DNA from: Pyropia haitanensis
Taxonomy: Eukaryota; Rhodophyta; Bangiophyceae; Bangiales; Bangiaceae
Direction: 5' to 3'
Length of the DNA stretch: 64,000 nucleotides
Assembly (NCBI GenBank): GCA_008729055.1
Contig: SDUX01000009.1
Span: 814,806-878,805 of the forward strand
The notes below the pieces were generated by a model. It was not told the origin of the DNA, did no database searches, and saw only the letters and a program-made list of their open reading frames with translations. Shown piece after piece: positions 1 through 11,188 of the stretch. Both the position numbers and the translations under genes were made by a program. Numbering within the stretch: position 1 is the first letter of the stretch; each line of letters begins with the position of its first letter.

Positions 1-1307
1 CGCACGAGCACAAGCGCATCCTCCAAGTAACGGGAAAACGACTCGCCGCCCACGGCCAGCGCTGTCTGGCCAAGGGCCACCAAGGCCGCGCTCTGCTCCT
101 CCAGCGACGCCTCTTCCGAGCGCAAGACGCGGGCCAGAAAGCAAAACGCCTCCTCCAAAAACCCGCCCACCGCAAACTGCATGGGAGAAGACGCTGCCAG
201 GAGTGGCACAACGCTCGCCACGGCGCCACGCACCAGCGGGTCCCGGTCATTCTCGAACCCAAGCGCCACATGGCACAGGTCGGGAAACCTAGGGCGGAGG
301 TACTTGCCCGCAAACGGGTTGTCCAGCAGGGTGCCCAGTGCCAGCAGGCAGCCATGGACCGAGTCGGCCGCCGGCGACTCGGCCTTGAGAACCGCAATGA
401 TGCGGCCAGCCAGCTCATCCACAACGCCCCCCGCTTCGGAATGGTCCCGGCTCGCCACGACGCGCATGACCGACTTGAAGGCCAAGATCGCGTCGGCACG
501 CACGTCCGCCCGCACGTCACACACGGCGTTCCAGATGGTGCGGACTAGCTCCGTGCGCTTGGCGTAAACGAGCGCGGGCGTGGCGTCGGCCAGGGCGCGG
601 AGCACGAGGACGGCGGCGGCACGGGATTTCGAGGCGGCCGACGACCGCCGCAGGTCGCGCAGCCGCTCCATTGCGCGCAGCAGTTCCGCGTCCACGCAGC
701 GGGTAGTCAAGACGCCGCTGACCGCGGCGAGACGCTGGAGTACACGAGCGGCTCTTCTTGGGGTCTCAATGTCCCACAGCTACGAGAGAGAAGCACAGCC
801 AGAAACAAGAGACAAGGTAAGGCGGACCACGAGGCACACAAGCCAACACAAAGGGGGTCAGCTCACAGGTCAAACGTCAAGTAGGTTCAAGAGGTGGGGG
901 CGCAGCACCCGTACCTTCCCCAACTCCCCCTGGCGTGTGGAGCTCCCCCTTCAGCAGACTTCCCCCCCCGCACGCGCCCCTGTCCAGAAGACACCACGGC
1001 CCAACAAACCTTTGTCAGGATAACCCGCAGCCCATTGTACGTCCGCTGCACGCGGGAGCGGTAATCCTCGCCCTCCAGATCGAGGAGCTCATCCAGCGCG
1101 GCAATGCCCGCAAACCGCTCCGCCTGGTTAGGCGACGAGTAGAGCGTCTGCAGCTGGGTGCCCACATTCTCCAGCACCGGCAGCGCCCGCGGGGAGATGG
1201 TGCTGACGCTGCCCACGCCGAGGCCCACCCAGCCGCCGCCTCCGCCGCCGCCGCCGCCGAGCGGCGCGTACGGGATGCTCGCCGACATGGCGCCGCCGCC
1301 GCCCGCC

Positions 1308-1347
<40 letters not shown>

Positions 1348-1831
1348 CGGCGCGGCGGCCCTGGGCGGCGGCGGCCCGGCCCGCCGCGTCGCGCGACGCG
1401 CCGCCACCGCCGCCGCCATCGTCCCGCAACGCAGACTCGAGCGCCTCGCGCAGCGCGCGCGCCGCGGCGGCGCGCTCCTCGTCCGACGTCCTACGGTCGG
1501 GGGGGGGCGAAATGGTGGCGCATGGGAGGACACGGGCGGTCCGCCACGCACACACCCAGTGTTGCACAGCAGCGGCACACCCCTCCAGGGAATCGTCAGT
1601 CGACGGGCCCGACACGCCTCACCAAAAAACGCGGGCAAAAGCCAGGGGAGACAGGGTAGACGGGCACGCCGCCGTGGCACAGCGACGGAAAAAAACGGCA
1701 CCTTGACCGCCCCCTCCCCCTCCCCCACCGCGTCACCCCTCAACGTACGCCACGCGGAGATCCTCGAGCAGTCCATCCAGCTCTGCAATGTTGGGGCTGG
1801 CCGGCGCCGCCGCCCTCATTTGCCTCAGCAT
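1..1831 (-). CDS. TOR: Target of rapamycin (TOR) kinase, N-terminal HEAT region, 5' end of gene, three exons
   Basis: I read three exons on the minus strand: 1831-1737, 1490-1010 and 779-1, the last running off the window. Introns are 1736-1491 (donor GTGACG, acceptor CCGTAG) and 1009-780 (donor GTTTGT, acceptor CTCTCGTAG). Phases match: exon 1 leaves two bases that the first base of exon 2 completes, and exon 2 ends in phase 0. The start ATG is at 1831, with another in-frame at 1819. The joined protein follows the HEAT start of mTOR and plant TOR segment by segment: ELDGLLEDLR, then AGIAALDELLDLEGED (compare GGILAIASLIGVEG in mTOR), AAAVLVLRALADATPA and SVHGCLLALGTLLDN. TOR is the Ser/Thr kinase that couples nutrients to growth; its kinase domain lies outside the window. 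Exon 2 carries poly-Gly and poly-Ala insertions unusual for the family. Another HEAT protein is possible but fits less well. Confidence 0.8.
1305..1348. repeat. GCG trinucleotide run inside TOR exon 2
   Basis: A pure GCG/CGG microsatellite that encodes about 15 consecutive alanines in the TOR N-terminus. A second GGC-rich run at about 1228-1262 encodes glycines. Confidence 0.85.
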
Positions 1832-2471
1832 CGTGGCCGGCAGGGTGCCGGGAGAGAGGGGACGGGCACAACCGCCACGCCGACGACTGCCGCGCGTTCC
1901 CAGGCACAGGGCAGCGGGGGGGGTATCAGGCGGGAGAGCGGCAAGTCGGGTCGGCGGAGCAGCGCGACAATGGTCAAACGGTCGCGGTGGGAAAGGGGGA
2001 GTGGGCAGGGCGTCGGGCAGGGGGGGAGCGGGGTGCGGACGGAAGCGAGGAGCGGGTCGCGGTGGCGCGGGCAACGGCCAAACGCTCTCCGCAGGGGAGA
2101 GTGGGCGGCGGGGCGGGCCCTCCCGCCTACCCACGAGGGGGGGTGGGGGGGCGGGAGGGCGGGAGGAGGGGGGGAAACGCGGCCCGGTTACGCGTGCGTG
2201 GTCCAAGTGGCCCCCACTTGCGTGTGGGCGGCCAGATCAGGGGTTGCCGCGCTGGCCCTCCCGTGGCGCAGTTGTCGAAAGTAATTCTCTGCGCTGCCTG
2301 GATCTCGCGCCGTGGCGGATCGGGACTTGATCTCGGCCACGCGCTCGTCGCCCAGGCCAGCTATCTAGGTTGGGGGTCCCAGAGAATTTTTTGATTATAG
2401 GGGTGCTTGTGGCAGTATCGGCGGAAATGATATCAGACTCACGGCCTGCAACCGGCCGCGGATCCGTGCAA
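1832..2471. other. Upstream region of TOR, no gene seen
   Basis: GC-rich up to about 2250, then a sharp drop to ordinary composition. It presumably holds the TOR promoter; I see no clear TATA box and no convincing coding frame. Confidence 0.5.
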
Positions 2472-2473
2472 TA

Positions 2474-3356
2474 GAGAGTTTTTGGCAAGTAATCCGACGG
2501 TCGCTTTCGACTGTATCTCGACGGAATCTGGAAAGAGTCGAGATACCGTATTTTTTCTACCGTCGCGGACTCGAACGAGTTTTGGCAAGTAACTTTCCTG
2601 TAACGCGACAGTCCTGTACACGAACGGAACAGAAGGAGAGGCGCGCCACCACCAAGGCAGTGACGCAGCACGTCGTTGCCATCGCTTCCACCAGTGGAAC
2701 GCCACAGCCGGCGCGGCTTCTTGGTCGCCGATTCAGGGACCCCACCAGTAGACGGCCCGTCCCGCCTCGACGACGCAGACGACGCATCCTCTGCAGGTGT
2801 GGTACTGTGCTTCCGCGAAAAAGTGGATGTTGCTCGGACCTGCAGGTGCGGACTCATTGGTCCAGGCAGCGATTATATGCACCTTCACGTACCGTCAACA
2901 TCCATTTTTTACAGCAAGCACCATAGGGCTCGGGGATGACATATTCGGCACGACGTGGAGGCAGCACAAGGCCAACAAAGGGGGGAGGGTGGGTGCAAGG
3001 GGCTGGGAAAAAGGCGCGCAACACGACAACGATCGGCCCGCTTGGCGAAGCCCACTGACACCACGGACAGACCACCTGTCCCTCAGCGCCAGCCAAGCTG
3101 CGTCCAATGTACCAGAAATGGTTGTACCGGCATATGGCGGCCCAAACCACCCGCCTTTGGGGCCTCGCACGCGCGACATGTGGCTGAAAGGTACAGCTTT
3201 TCTTCAACGCGATCCACCGGGGCCCGACTGTACATTCCGAGAATACCGTCGGGGACGGTCGGAAAATCCTATATCTCGACGGTAGCTCTGAAACGTGGCG
3301 CAATGTACAGTCGAGATACCGTCGAAACAACAGTCGAGTCACTTGCCAAAACTCTC
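2474..3356. mobile_element. Non-autonomous DNA transposon (MITE-like), TA target duplication
   Basis: The left end GAGAGTTTTTGGCAAGT and the right end ACTTGCCAAAACTCTC are inverted copies differing by one T. The 883-bp element is flanked on both sides by TA (2472-2473 and 3357-3358). Subterminal copies of a TCTCGACGG/CCGTCGAGA motif lie near both ends (about 2513, 2537, 2560; 3242, 3271, 3311), and a second GTTTTGGCAAGTAA copy lies at 2579. No transposase ORF is present. TA duplication suggests mobilisation by a Tc1/mariner-like enzyme, but the family is not assigned. Confidence 0.7.
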
Positions 3357-3358
3357 TA

Positions 3359-3835
3359 ATAGGGGCGGCCGACGTCCGTGCGCACCCCAGACACAGAAAT
3401 CATAGAGTCCTTCTTCTTCGTGCTTCTTCTTCTCCGCGCAATCACCCCCCTTGGGCACCGTGCCCGCGCTCATGTAGAGCCGGCACAGGCCCCCACGCCG
3501 GGGGCACGCACGCGTGCCCACACGGGCACCCGTGCACGCATGGCCCTCAGCGGCACGCAGGTGCGCCCACACGGGCACGCTCGGGCCAAGCCCCCCCTCT
3601 CGTGCACGCACTAAAAACGCAGGTGCGCGCACGCAACGGGCCCGAGATACGCTCGAGCACCACCCTCCACACAGGTCCCTGACAGTCCGGTACGGCACGG
3701 CCAGCACGCCTCGGGAACGCCAGTCAGGTACCCGTGTGACATACAATCACCGACGTCGCGCAATGTCACTCACTCATTGGTCCGCATGTGACATCCCATA
3801 GCCGCGGCCGCAAGCACACTGCAGCCGCCGTCAAA
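3359..3835. other. Spacer without gene
   Basis: Mixed-composition DNA with imperfect CACGGGCACGC-type repeats (about 3500-3610). It lies beyond the 3' end of the copia remnant. The expected copia 3' LTR (which would begin TGTGACAAACC on the minus strand) is not found here. Confidence 0.5.
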
Positions 3836-4683
3836 TTAGGCACACTCCTCCCATTCCCTTTCAGAGGGCTTGGAGGCCGCAGCGTCACGTATGATCCACT
3901 GCTGCACGGGGTGGTTGTCCTCTCCAGTGGTCAGGATGCGCTCGAGCGCAGCGCAGTGGTGTGGTTTTGTCAGCCCGTCAGCGACGTTGTGCTCAGACTT
4001 GAGCAGGCCGACGTTGGAGATCTCCTGGTTGTTGTAGGCCTCTCGAGCCGCCGCCACATCAATCATGAGTCGTTTCTCCGTCGGGTGCGACGCGCGCGTG
4101 ATGACGTCAAACAGCTGCTTGGAGTCAGTCAGCATGATGAGCGGGATGTGCTGGTGGTGGATACCCTCCAAGTCATACTTGATGACAAACGCTTCGTCAA
4201 ACGCGTTAGCAAACGCGTACACCTCGCTTGCCATGATGGAGCGCACCACTCGGCGTGAATTCTTGGTCGAGTATGACAGTACGTGGCAGGCCCCGCAATC
4301 GTCGCACAGTAAGATCAAGTAGCCCAGCTGGGACGACCCGTCATCGTTGGACGCCAAGGACGCGTCCGCATACACCTTTAATCGCAGTGATCCACGTCGG
4401 AGGGGTCGGTAGATCAGCGCCCAATCGCTGGTGTTCTTGGCCAGCTTGATGGCCTTGTTCAGCTCTCGGATGTGCCGCTTGCAGTACGACTTGGGGGTAG
4501 CTTGGGCCGCGCGGTTGATCGCGCAACACAGGTCCGGCCGGGTGTGCGAGAGCCAAGCGATAGCGGCGCGCACAGACGCAAACTCGTCGTACGTCGCCGA
4601 CAGCTTCAGGGGGCTCAGGGCGGCAACATAGTTCGCCTGGTTCAACTTGAAGGACCAATCGGCGCCACGGTTTAAAGCGATGG
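3836..4683 (-). pseudogene. Ty1/copia pol fragment: end of RT and RNase H
   Basis: About 280 codons open from the gypsy junction at 4683 to the stop at 3836. It contains the copia RT tail (LNQANYVAALSPL, ASVRAAIAWLSHTRPDL) and the RNase H core (VYADASLASNDDG, SIMASEVYAFANAF, LTDSKQLFDVI, HNVADGLTKP). The upstream part of the same ORF lies at 12049, beyond the inserted chromovirus. It belongs to an inactive element. Confidence 0.9.
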
Positions 4684-5543
4684 TGTAAGGATATGCCCCT
4701 TAAATCCCCAAGACTGGAGCCTAGGGGATAAGGACTGGGGCCTCTCCTTCCCTGTCCTTCTCAGCCAACTCCTTCCAAGACGCATCAACTCCAAAGTAAT
4801 CTGGGGCATGCCGCGGTGTCCGTCCGATAATCTACTACTAACGGACGGTCAGCACGGGAGCCGCGGATTGGCTAACCGACACTACCCTGACTCATCTGCC
4901 GACGGGTACAGTCTCCAACGGATCAACGGACTAACGGACCAAAAGACGAGCCACATCTCTGACGCGTCAGCAAGCCGGAACAATCTCCCCGTGGACCAAT
5001 GGGAGCGACAAGACTTGCTGACCCACGGGAGATATTCGACCCGAAGACTGGCGTCTGCTTACACGCCTCTGAGGCTTTTCGGGTCGAATGGCGCGTGGGG
5101 CCAGCCGCGCGGCGCTACGAGCGCCGCACACCGTCCCCCCCCCGTTTGGGGCTTTCTGGTGGGGCGCCTTGGGGCGCACACGCCCACCCTTGCTTTGTTC
5201 TGAGAGCCCATGCTTTGTTTTGAGAGCTTTGGTGCCGTCCACCGGCACGACGGGCAATTGCATGCTTTGGGGCACCCTGGGTGCCCCCTGGGGGTATATA
5301 ATGCGTGAGTGTGGGCGCCACCGGGAGAGACCTCGGGGGAACAACCACAGACAGAGACACAAAGACCTCCTTTACCTTCGACCCCCTCGACCCTCACCGA
5401 CGTCACGCCCATCCTCTTCCCCACCCCCATCACCGTCATCCCACCCGTCACCTTCCCCGCGCCCGGCATCCTCATTGGTGCACGGGTTGCTGACACCGGC
5501 GCCAGTACGTTGAGGGCTGCCCGTGTGTGGGTGGTGCCTCACA
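4684..5543 (+). repeat. 5' LTR of chromovirus copy 1
   Basis: 860 bp, TG...CA ends. Identical in translation of all frames to the 3' LTR at 11189-12048. It differs from the LTRs of copy 2 by two single-base deletions, in the C run before the TATA box and in the G run of CTCGGGGGAAC. Confidence 0.95.
5295..5301 (+). promoter_or_regulatory. LTR TATA box (TATATAA)
   Basis: TATATAA inside the 5' LTR about 245 bp from its end, the expected place for the U3 promoter that makes the genomic RNA. The same box occurs in the 3' LTR near 11800. Confidence 0.7.
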
Positions 5544-5545
5544 TG

Positions 5546-5557
5546 TGGTAGCTTCAG
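5546..5557 (+). other. Primer-binding site of chromovirus copy 1
   Basis: TGGTAGCTTCAG, two bases after the LTR end. It starts with TGG as required to pair with a tRNA 3' CCA end. The tRNA species was not identified. Confidence 0.6.
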
Positions 5558-5780
5558 GTAGTTTGACTTCCTCTTGGCGGTGACGTTGCGATTCCGTCCT
5601 GGATTTGGCCCTCCCTGTGTTTGTGCACTCGTGCTGCCCCCTGTGTTCGGCGTGCCTCGGGCATTGTAATACGAACGCAGCGGGTTCCACGAATCACACC
5701 GAAAGAACACTGCCCTGACACTGCCCTGGTGGCCCCTGTCACGGTTTTTTTTCTTTTGGTCGACTGATTGTCGAAACCCA

Positions 5781-6419
5781 GTGAGTGCCAAATCAGGTTC
5801 GGAATTTTCTTCCTCGGCGTTGGCGGACGCCCCGACTTCCTCGGCGGCGACGGCGCGCCCCCCGACGGCGCGCGGCACCCCGGCGGCGCGCGGCACCGCG
5901 GCGGCGCGCGACACCGCGGCGGCACGTGGCACCCCGGCGGGCGCATCCACGTCATCTTCTGTGGCGGCGACGGCCGCATCGGCGGCGCCAGCCGCATCCA
6001 AGCCCCCCCTCTCGCGCAAGGGTAAGGGCCCGGCCACGTCAGGACCGGCGGTCCCAGCCAACCGGCGCCTGCTGCTGCCCGCGCAGGATCCGGCCCAGCG
6101 CTACATCGCGCCGCCGGCCCCACGAATCGGCCACATCCGACCGACGACCGCGCGCGCAGCAGAGCAGCGAGAGCAGCGCCGGATCGCCAAGACCATCCCC
6201 AAGGGCAAATACGTTTGCAAGCCGTGCGGTGTGCGTTGCAACAGCCTGACAGTGCTGCGCGACCATCGCTGGTCGCGGCGCCACCGCAATACGGTCAACC
6301 GTCCAGCGACCCGCCCTCGTTGCGACGTGTGCGATCGCGAATTTGAGACGGTCGAGCACTTCGAACGCCACCAGCGTGGCAAGGATCACCACCGCACGCT
6401 GGCGCGCCGCACCGACTGA
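5781..6419 (+). CDS. Extra retrotransposon ORF with two U1-type C2H2 zinc fingers
   Basis: An open frame of about 210 codons between the 5' LTR and gag (open from 5670). The N-terminal half is Ala/Thr/Pro-rich low complexity. The C-terminal half holds two fingers with spacing C-x2-C-x12-H-x5-H: CKPCGVRC...H...H (about 6215-6280) and CDVCDREF...H...H (about 6325-6385). That spacing fits U1/JAZ-type fingers, which often bind double-stranded RNA. The frame has no ATG: position 5781 is GTG. A T-rich tract ending in CAG just upstream (5745-5780) could be a splice acceptor. The same ORF is kept in copy 2. A role in RNA binding or packaging is a guess. Confidence 0.55.
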   Translation: MSAKSGSEFSSSALADAPTSSAATARPPTARGTPAARGTAAARDTAAARGTPAGASTSSSVAATAASAAPAASKPPLSRKGKGPATSGPAVPANRRLLLPAQDPAQRYIAPPAPRIGHIRPTTARAAEQREQRRIAKTIPKGKYVCKPCGVRCNSLTVLRDHRWSRRHRNTVNRPATRPRCDVCDREFETVEHFERHQRGKDHHRTLARRTD

Positions 6420-6783
6420 CACCTCGCAACACCCCCCAGGATCTGTGCAAGAGACGCGATTTTCCCCCTTTGATCCCCCCGCGTAGAAATTCGGCACGAC
6501 CCGACTCGGGCCCGTGCGCGGCGGCCGGCGGGAAAATCCGATTGCGTGATTTGAGTCTTCGAATTCTGCTTCATCGCATCGCTTGTGACCCATCAAATAG
6601 TGTTGTCCATCTTTGGAAACGTGGTAGCCACGACGGCCACGCTTGTCCAGAGCTAGTGCAGCACTATTTTGCTTGGTCAAATTAACTTGCACATCTTGTA
6701 AGACTTTCCCCGTGCTCTGCCGGAGTAAGTCAAACCGGATCTGTTGGGTTAATTTGATTGTTGCGGACCTCACCCAGGACGCA

Positions 6784-7662
6784 ATGGACCCCCCGAATCC
6801 TGCGACTGTAAGCCCGATTAATCCGGGAACGGCCTCAACCGCACCCTCCGCGGAGTCATGGAATCAACTTACAGCGTTCGTCTCGCAGATGAGCGCCGAG
6901 CTCGAGGCTCATAAGGTTGAATTGGCGGACGCCAAGAAACAGCTGTCCGACGCCAAGGCTAAGGCCTCGAGTGGAGGCGCGACGACTGCGAGGCCGAATA
7001 AGCCCGCGCTGTTCTCTGGCAAGCCCGGGACAATTGAAGCATGGTGCTCGCACATGGACTCATATGTGCGACTGACTGACCCTGACGAAGCGTGTCGGAT
7101 CGCCTGCACCTACCTGGACGGTGAAGCGTTCACCTGGTGGCATACCTACAGTCGGACGACGGCGGTCCCCGACTGGGCTACCTTTCGGGCTGCGCTCATC
7201 CGTCGCTTCAGCCCTCTGAACAAGACGCAGGCGGCGCGGGACAAGCTGCACTCATGGCGCCAAATCAAGGACGTCGGGACGTTCAACAGGACTTTCCTGA
7301 GCGTCCTCTTGGACATCCCGGACATCACCGAAGCGGAAAAGATCGACCGCTATAGCCGAGGCCTGAAGCGCGACATCTGGCAGGCACTGTGCCTCAAGAC
7401 GTACACCGATCTTGAATCACTGATGACGGACGCCCTGCGCGTGGAAGCGGCCAAGGCTGGAGTGTCCCGTATCACCAGCAATGTTAACAGCACTTCTGGC
7501 AAGCCACCGACGATGGGCGTTGTCCCGATGGACATTTCCAGCATCAAGATCGAAAAGCTGACGCCAGACGAACGCCAGCGCTGCATGCGCGAGGGTCTCT
7601 GCCTTCGCTGTCGCGAGAAAGGACACATGGCTAAGGACTGCCCAAAAGGCCAGCGGAACTGA
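6784..7662 (+). CDS. gag: Gag polyprotein, chromovirus copy 1
   Basis: 292 residues from ATG 6784 (GCAATGG context). An N-terminal coiled-coil-like stretch ([17 protein letters not shown]) precedes a retrotransposon gag domain with the conserved [10 protein letters not shown] and [14 protein letters not shown] blocks, and a single CCHC knuckle near the end ([14 protein letters not shown]). Gag forms the virus-like particle and the knuckle binds RNA. A longer frame upstream starts with a non-ATG codon and is not used here. The stop at 7660 overlaps the pol frame by 30 bases. Confidence 0.93.
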   Translation: MDPPNPATVSPINPGTASTAPSAESWNQLTAFVSQMSAELEAHKVELADAKKQLSDAKAKASSGGATTARPNKPALFSGKPGTIEAWCSHMDSYVRLTDPDEACRIACTYLDGEAFTWWHTYSRTTAVPDWATFRAALIRRFSPLNKTQAARDKLHSWRQIKDVGTFNRTFLSVLLDIPDITEAEKIDRYSRGLKRDIWQALCLKTYTDLESLMTDALRVEAAKAGVSRITSNVNSTSGKPPTMGVVPMDISSIKIEKLTPDERQRCMREGLCLRCREKGHMAKDCPKGQRN

Positions 7663-7708
7663 AGCAGCAACAATCCTCAACATCTGTGAAAGACGCTCCT
7701 TCGGTTCC
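7641..7708 (+). promoter_or_regulatory. Candidate -1 ribosomal frameshift signal gag/pol
   Basis: Heptamer CCCAAAA (7641-7647) is in the correct gag phase (C CCA AAA). A slip of -1 enters the frame that is open from 7635 through pol. Seven bases downstream, GGAACTGAAG (7655-7664) can pair with CTTCGGTTCC (7699-7708), ten base pairs including one G-T. The gag stop lies inside this stem. Inferred from sequence alone. Confidence 0.55.
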
Positions 7709-10700
7709 TGAAAATATGTCGTCACCATTTGAAGGCCCGCGACTCGGGCTTCTGCTTTCTACTGCTTCTGTCAATGGAAAAGCTGTTAAGGTGCTGTTCG
7801 ACGACGGATCTCCCATCAACGTCGTCTCAAGGCGCCTCGTTACCTCCTTGCATGTGAAAACGAAAGGAACGGACTTCGCGGCAAGCATGCCCGATGGCCG
7901 CTCCCATGTCCTCGCTGAAACCGTTGACCCTCTTGAGATTCACATCGGACCGTACCAAGAGCGACTTCGGTTTGCTGTTTGTGAATTGAGCGCGTACGAC
8001 CTCATCCTGGGAAAGAAGTGGCGCGATGACAAGGACGCCAAAATCAACAACAAGAAAAACAAGATCTCCTTCAAGTTCAACCACAAGAACATTTCTATCA
8101 CTGCCTCCCTCAAGAAGCCCGAAGCTCTGATCAGTCGGCAACGCCTTGCTCGGGACCTCGTTCAAAGGTGCCCTGTTTTTGCCATCTACCTGCAGTCGGA
8201 AGATCCCTCTAGCACCTTCGACATTAACGCCATTACGATGGGACAAGGCGAAGACAAGAAAGAAGTTCAAGAGATTCTCAAAGAGTACGCTGACGTCTTC
8301 CCAGACGAGCTCCCCGACGGACTCCCTCCTGAGCGCAGTCACAAATTTAGCATCAAGCTGACCGATGACGCCCAACCGCGTCGTAGCGGAATTTACCGAC
8401 TAGCCGAATGGGAGCTCGAAGAACTCAAGACTCAACTGGCCGGCCTCATAAGGAAGGGATTCATCCAACCAAGCACCTCACCGTGGGGCTCTTCCGTCCT
8501 CTTTGCGGCGAAGAAGGACGGTGGCTGGCGAATGTGCATCGACTACAGGGCCCTGAACAAGGCTACTATCAAGAACGCGTACCCACTACCACGCATCGAC
8601 GACATCTTTGACCAACTGCGAAAGGCCAAGTACTTTACAAAGATCGACCTCCGCTCTGGCTATCACCAGATTCGCCTTGACCCAGAAACAATACCTTTGA
8701 CGGCGTTTCGAACCAAGTACGGATTCTATGAGTTCACCGTCGTACCCTTTGGTCTGACAAATGCACCCGCGGTCTTCATGAACCTAATGAACGATGTCTT
8801 CCGACCCTATCTGTACGACTTCATCTGTGTCTACCTCGACGACATCCTAGTCTACAGCGAAACTTACGACGATCACCTCAAGCACCTACGATTAGCACTC
8901 GAGAAATTACGAGAACACAAGCTCTACGCCAAGCTGAGCAAGTGCCAGTTCGCTCGAACTACTGTGGACTACCTTGGCCACGTCATCTCCGAGAAAGGCT
9001 TCTCTATGGAAGACTACAAGGTCCAAGCCATCCGTACGTGGGCAACACCGAGGAGCAAAAAGGATGTACAATCTTTCCTCGGTATGGTCAACTTCTATCG
9101 AAGATTCATCAAGGGAATGGCTGCCGTAGCTACGCCGCTAACGAGGCTGACTGGGAATGTCGACTTCGAGTGGACACCCGACGCCCAGAAAGCCTTTGAG
9201 CAGCTGCAGGACCTAACGACAAGCGCACCGGTGCTAAGGCCTTTCGACAAGAGATACCCAATCTACGTGTCTACAGATGCCAGCGGGTATGCTGTGGGCG
9301 CAGTCCTTGAGCAAGATGATGGACGCGGACGGCGTCCAGTGGCGTACTTCTCGTTAACCCTCAACATCCACGAGCAGCGCTACAGCATTCGTGAAAGAGA
9401 ACTGCTTGCAGTCGTACAAGCTATCCGGCATTGGCGCTGCTACCTCTACGGAAGACCCTTTGAGGTCCACACCGACCATGAGTCCCTGAGATACCTAAGC
9501 ACCCAAGAGAAGCTGAACGATCGCCAAGTCAAGTGGCTGGAGTTTCTGGACCAGTTCCAGTTCAAGATTGTCCCAATCAAGGGCACTTCGAACCCCGTGG
9601 CTGATGCCCTTTCCAGGCAGCCACAAGATGCTCCCGACAAGCACGCCCCCAATCAAGACCTTCTTAGTCGCGTGCTGACCAAGACCATTGAAGAACTCCC
9701 CAAGAAAACTGAAATCAACAACCTCATGACCATCAACCAAAGTGATCAAGACCTTGCCACCTTAAGACAAGAGTACGACGCGGACCCCGAGTTTGCCGAC
9801 CTAGTCAAAGACCCGGTATCTCCCTACCGGCTACACATGAGGTTGTTGAAACGAGGTGACCGTACGTGTATCCCCGTCGGTACTCTACGCCAAAGACTAC
9901 TCCACGACTACCATGATGTCCCGTGCCAAGGGCACATGGGAGTCAAGAAAACAACCAAGGTTATCTCTTCCAAGTACTACTGGAAGACAATGCGGAAAGA
10001 CATCCAAAGATACGTACAAACATGTGATTTGTGCCAGCGGAACAAGGCTAGCACCCATTCACCTCTGGGTCACCTCAAACCCTTGGACCCCCCGAGCCAA
10101 CGATGGGCAAGTGTCTCCATGGACTTTATCACGCCTCTTCCTCTGACTGCAAGAGGCCACAACGGGATTTACGTCGTTGTCGACCGCCTCTCCAAGATGA
10201 TTCGCCTCGCCCCTATGAAGCCAGACTGTACGGCGCCAGTCGCAGCTCAGCTCTACCATGATCACGTCTATCGACACCACGGACTCCCAGCTGATGTTGT
10301 CTGCGACAGGGACCGCATTTTCTTCTCCAACTTCTGGCAGTCGCTCACGGAGATTCTCAAGGTCAAGATCAAGGCCTCTTCAGCGTACCACCCGCAAACC
10401 GACGGACAAACTGAGATCATGAACAAGAAGATCGAAGAAATCCTGCGAAACTTTGTCAACCATCACCAAGGCGATTGGGACCTCTTTCTGGTTGCTGCCG
10501 AAGTAGCCTACAACCGGTCGCCAAATGCTGTTACAACGTACTCCCCTTTCTTCCTGAACTACGGATTCGAACCTAAGACGGTACCAATGGACATCCTCGA
10601 AAACTCAGAGTCAAGCATGCCTGCAGTGTCTGACTGGCTAAGCGGTCTCCAACATGCTCAAGAGACTGCCATCTCAGCCATCAAGAGTGCAAATGAGGCG

Positions 10701-11177
10701 CGCTCGGCGTACGCAAATCGCCATCGCCGACCTTGCAAGATCGCCGTGGACGATCTGGTGCTACTAAGTACCAAACACCTTATGCCAGATGCTTTCCAAG
10801 GCGCTCGCAAGCTGATGCCCAAGTACTCAGGACCGTACCGCGTCACTGAGAGTATCAACGATGTGACGTTCCGCCTGGATCTTCCCCAAGCGGTGCTCGA
10901 TCGCAAGGTTCACAACGCCTTTCATGCGAGCTTGCTGAAGCCGTACCGCGCTGATCCTTATGGCCGACTTCCTCCCGTTCCGCCTCCGGTGGCATTTCCG
11001 GACGGTTCTGTCGAGTACGAAGTCGACTCCATCATAAGGTCACGAAAGCGCCGTGGACGACTACAGTACCTGGTCAAGTGGAAAGGCTGTGACGTCAGCG
11101 AGAACTCCTGGCTGACCAAGCAAGACCTTGCGAACGCACCTGAGGTGTTGGACGCTTTCCTGCGCCGCGCGTCCTAA
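7647..11177 (+). CDS. pol: Pol polyprotein (PR-RT-RNase H-integrase-chromodomain), chromovirus copy 1
   Basis: Read in the -1 frame from the slippery site; the first in-frame ATG is 7716. Protease carries [13 protein letters not shown], that is D-D-G rather than the usual D-S/T-G. RT has [41 protein letters not shown] and the catalytic [10 protein letters not shown] (about 8830). RNase H has [22 protein letters not shown] and [10 protein letters not shown]. Integrase has the HHCC finger (CQGHMGVKK ... CDLCQRNK), then [21 protein letters not shown] and [17 protein letters not shown] for the D,D-35-E core. The C-terminal chromodomain (YEVDSII..YLVKWKG..NSWL, about 11015-11150) defines a chromovirus and in relatives targets heterochromatin marks. 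No stop or frameshift inside; likely functional. Confidence 0.95.
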   Translation, partial: RPAELKQQQSSTSVKDAPSVPENMSSPFEGPRLGLLLSTASVNGKAVKVLFDDGSPINVVSRRLVTSLHVKTKGTDFAASMPDGRSHVLAETVDPLEIHIGPYQERLRFAVCELSAYDLILGKKWRDDKDAKINNKKNKISFKFNHKNISITASLKKPEALISRQRLARDLVQRCPVFAIYLQSEDPSSTFDINAITMGQGEDKKEVQEILKEYADVFPDELPDGLPPERSHKFSIKLTDDAQPRRSGIYRLAEWELEELKTQLAGLIRKGFIQPSTSPWGSSVLFAAKKDGGWRMCIDYRALNKATIKNAYPLPRIDDIFDQLRKAKYFTKIDLRSGYHQIRLDPETIPLTAFRTKYGFYEFTVVPFGLTNAPAVFMNLMNDVFRPYLYDFICVYLDDILVYSETYDDHLKHLRLALEKLREHKLYAKLSKCQFARTTVDYLGHVISEKGFSMEDYKVQAIRTWATPRSKKDVQSFLGMVNFYRRFIKGMAAVATPLTRLTGNVDFEWTPDAQKAFEQLQDLTTSAPVLRPFDKRYPIYVSTDASGYAVGAVLEQDDGRGRRPVAYFSLTLNIHEQRYSIRERELLAVVQAIRHWRCYLYGRPFEVHTDHESLRYLSTQEKLNDRQVKWLEFLDQFQFKIVPIKGTSNPVADALSRQPQDAPDKHAPNQDLLSRVLTKTIEELPKKTEINNLMTINQSDQDLATLRQEYDADPEFADLVKDPVSPYRLHMRLLKRGDRTCIPVGTLRQRLLHDYHDVPCQGHMGVKKTTKVISSKYYWKTMRKDIQRYVQTCDLCQRNKASTHSPLGHLKPLDPPSQRWASVSMDFITPLPLTARGHNGIYVVVDRLSKMIRLAPMKPDCTAPVAAQLYHDHVYRHHGLPADVVCDRDRIFFSNFWQSLTEILKVKIKASSAYHPQTDGQTEIMNKKIEEILRNFVNHHQGDWDLFLVAAEVAYNRSPNAVTTYSPFFLNYGFEPKTVPMDILENSESSMPAVSDWLSGLQHAQETAISAIKSANEARSAYANRHRRPCKIAVDDLVLLSTKHLMPDAFQGARKLMPKYSGPYRVTESINDVTFRLDLPQAVLDRKVHNAFHASLLKPYRADPYGRLPPVPPPVAFPDGSVEYEVDSIIRSRKRRGRLQYLVKWKGCDVSENSWLTKQDLANAPEVLDAFLRRAS

Positions 11178-11188
11178 GGGGGGGGAGG
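11176..11188 (+). other. Polypurine tract of chromovirus copy 1
   Basis: AAGGGGGGGGAGG directly before the 3' LTR, overlapping the pol stop codon. It would prime plus-strand synthesis. Confidence 0.8.

Noticed and set aside
2263..2344. tRNA-like stretch (GTGGCGCAGTTGTC resembling a box A, TGGCC/GGCCA ends)
   Set aside because: No proper T-arm GGTTCGA box B, and the arms cannot be folded into a standard cloverleaf.
4808..5513. Several 60-145 codon ORFs inside the chromovirus LTRs on both strands
   Set aside because: They lie wholly within non-coding LTR sequence and recur only because the LTR is repeated.
6643..6783. Upstream extension of chromovirus gag
   Set aside because: The frame starts at a non-ATG codon; ATG 6784 is in good context and fits the gag domain.
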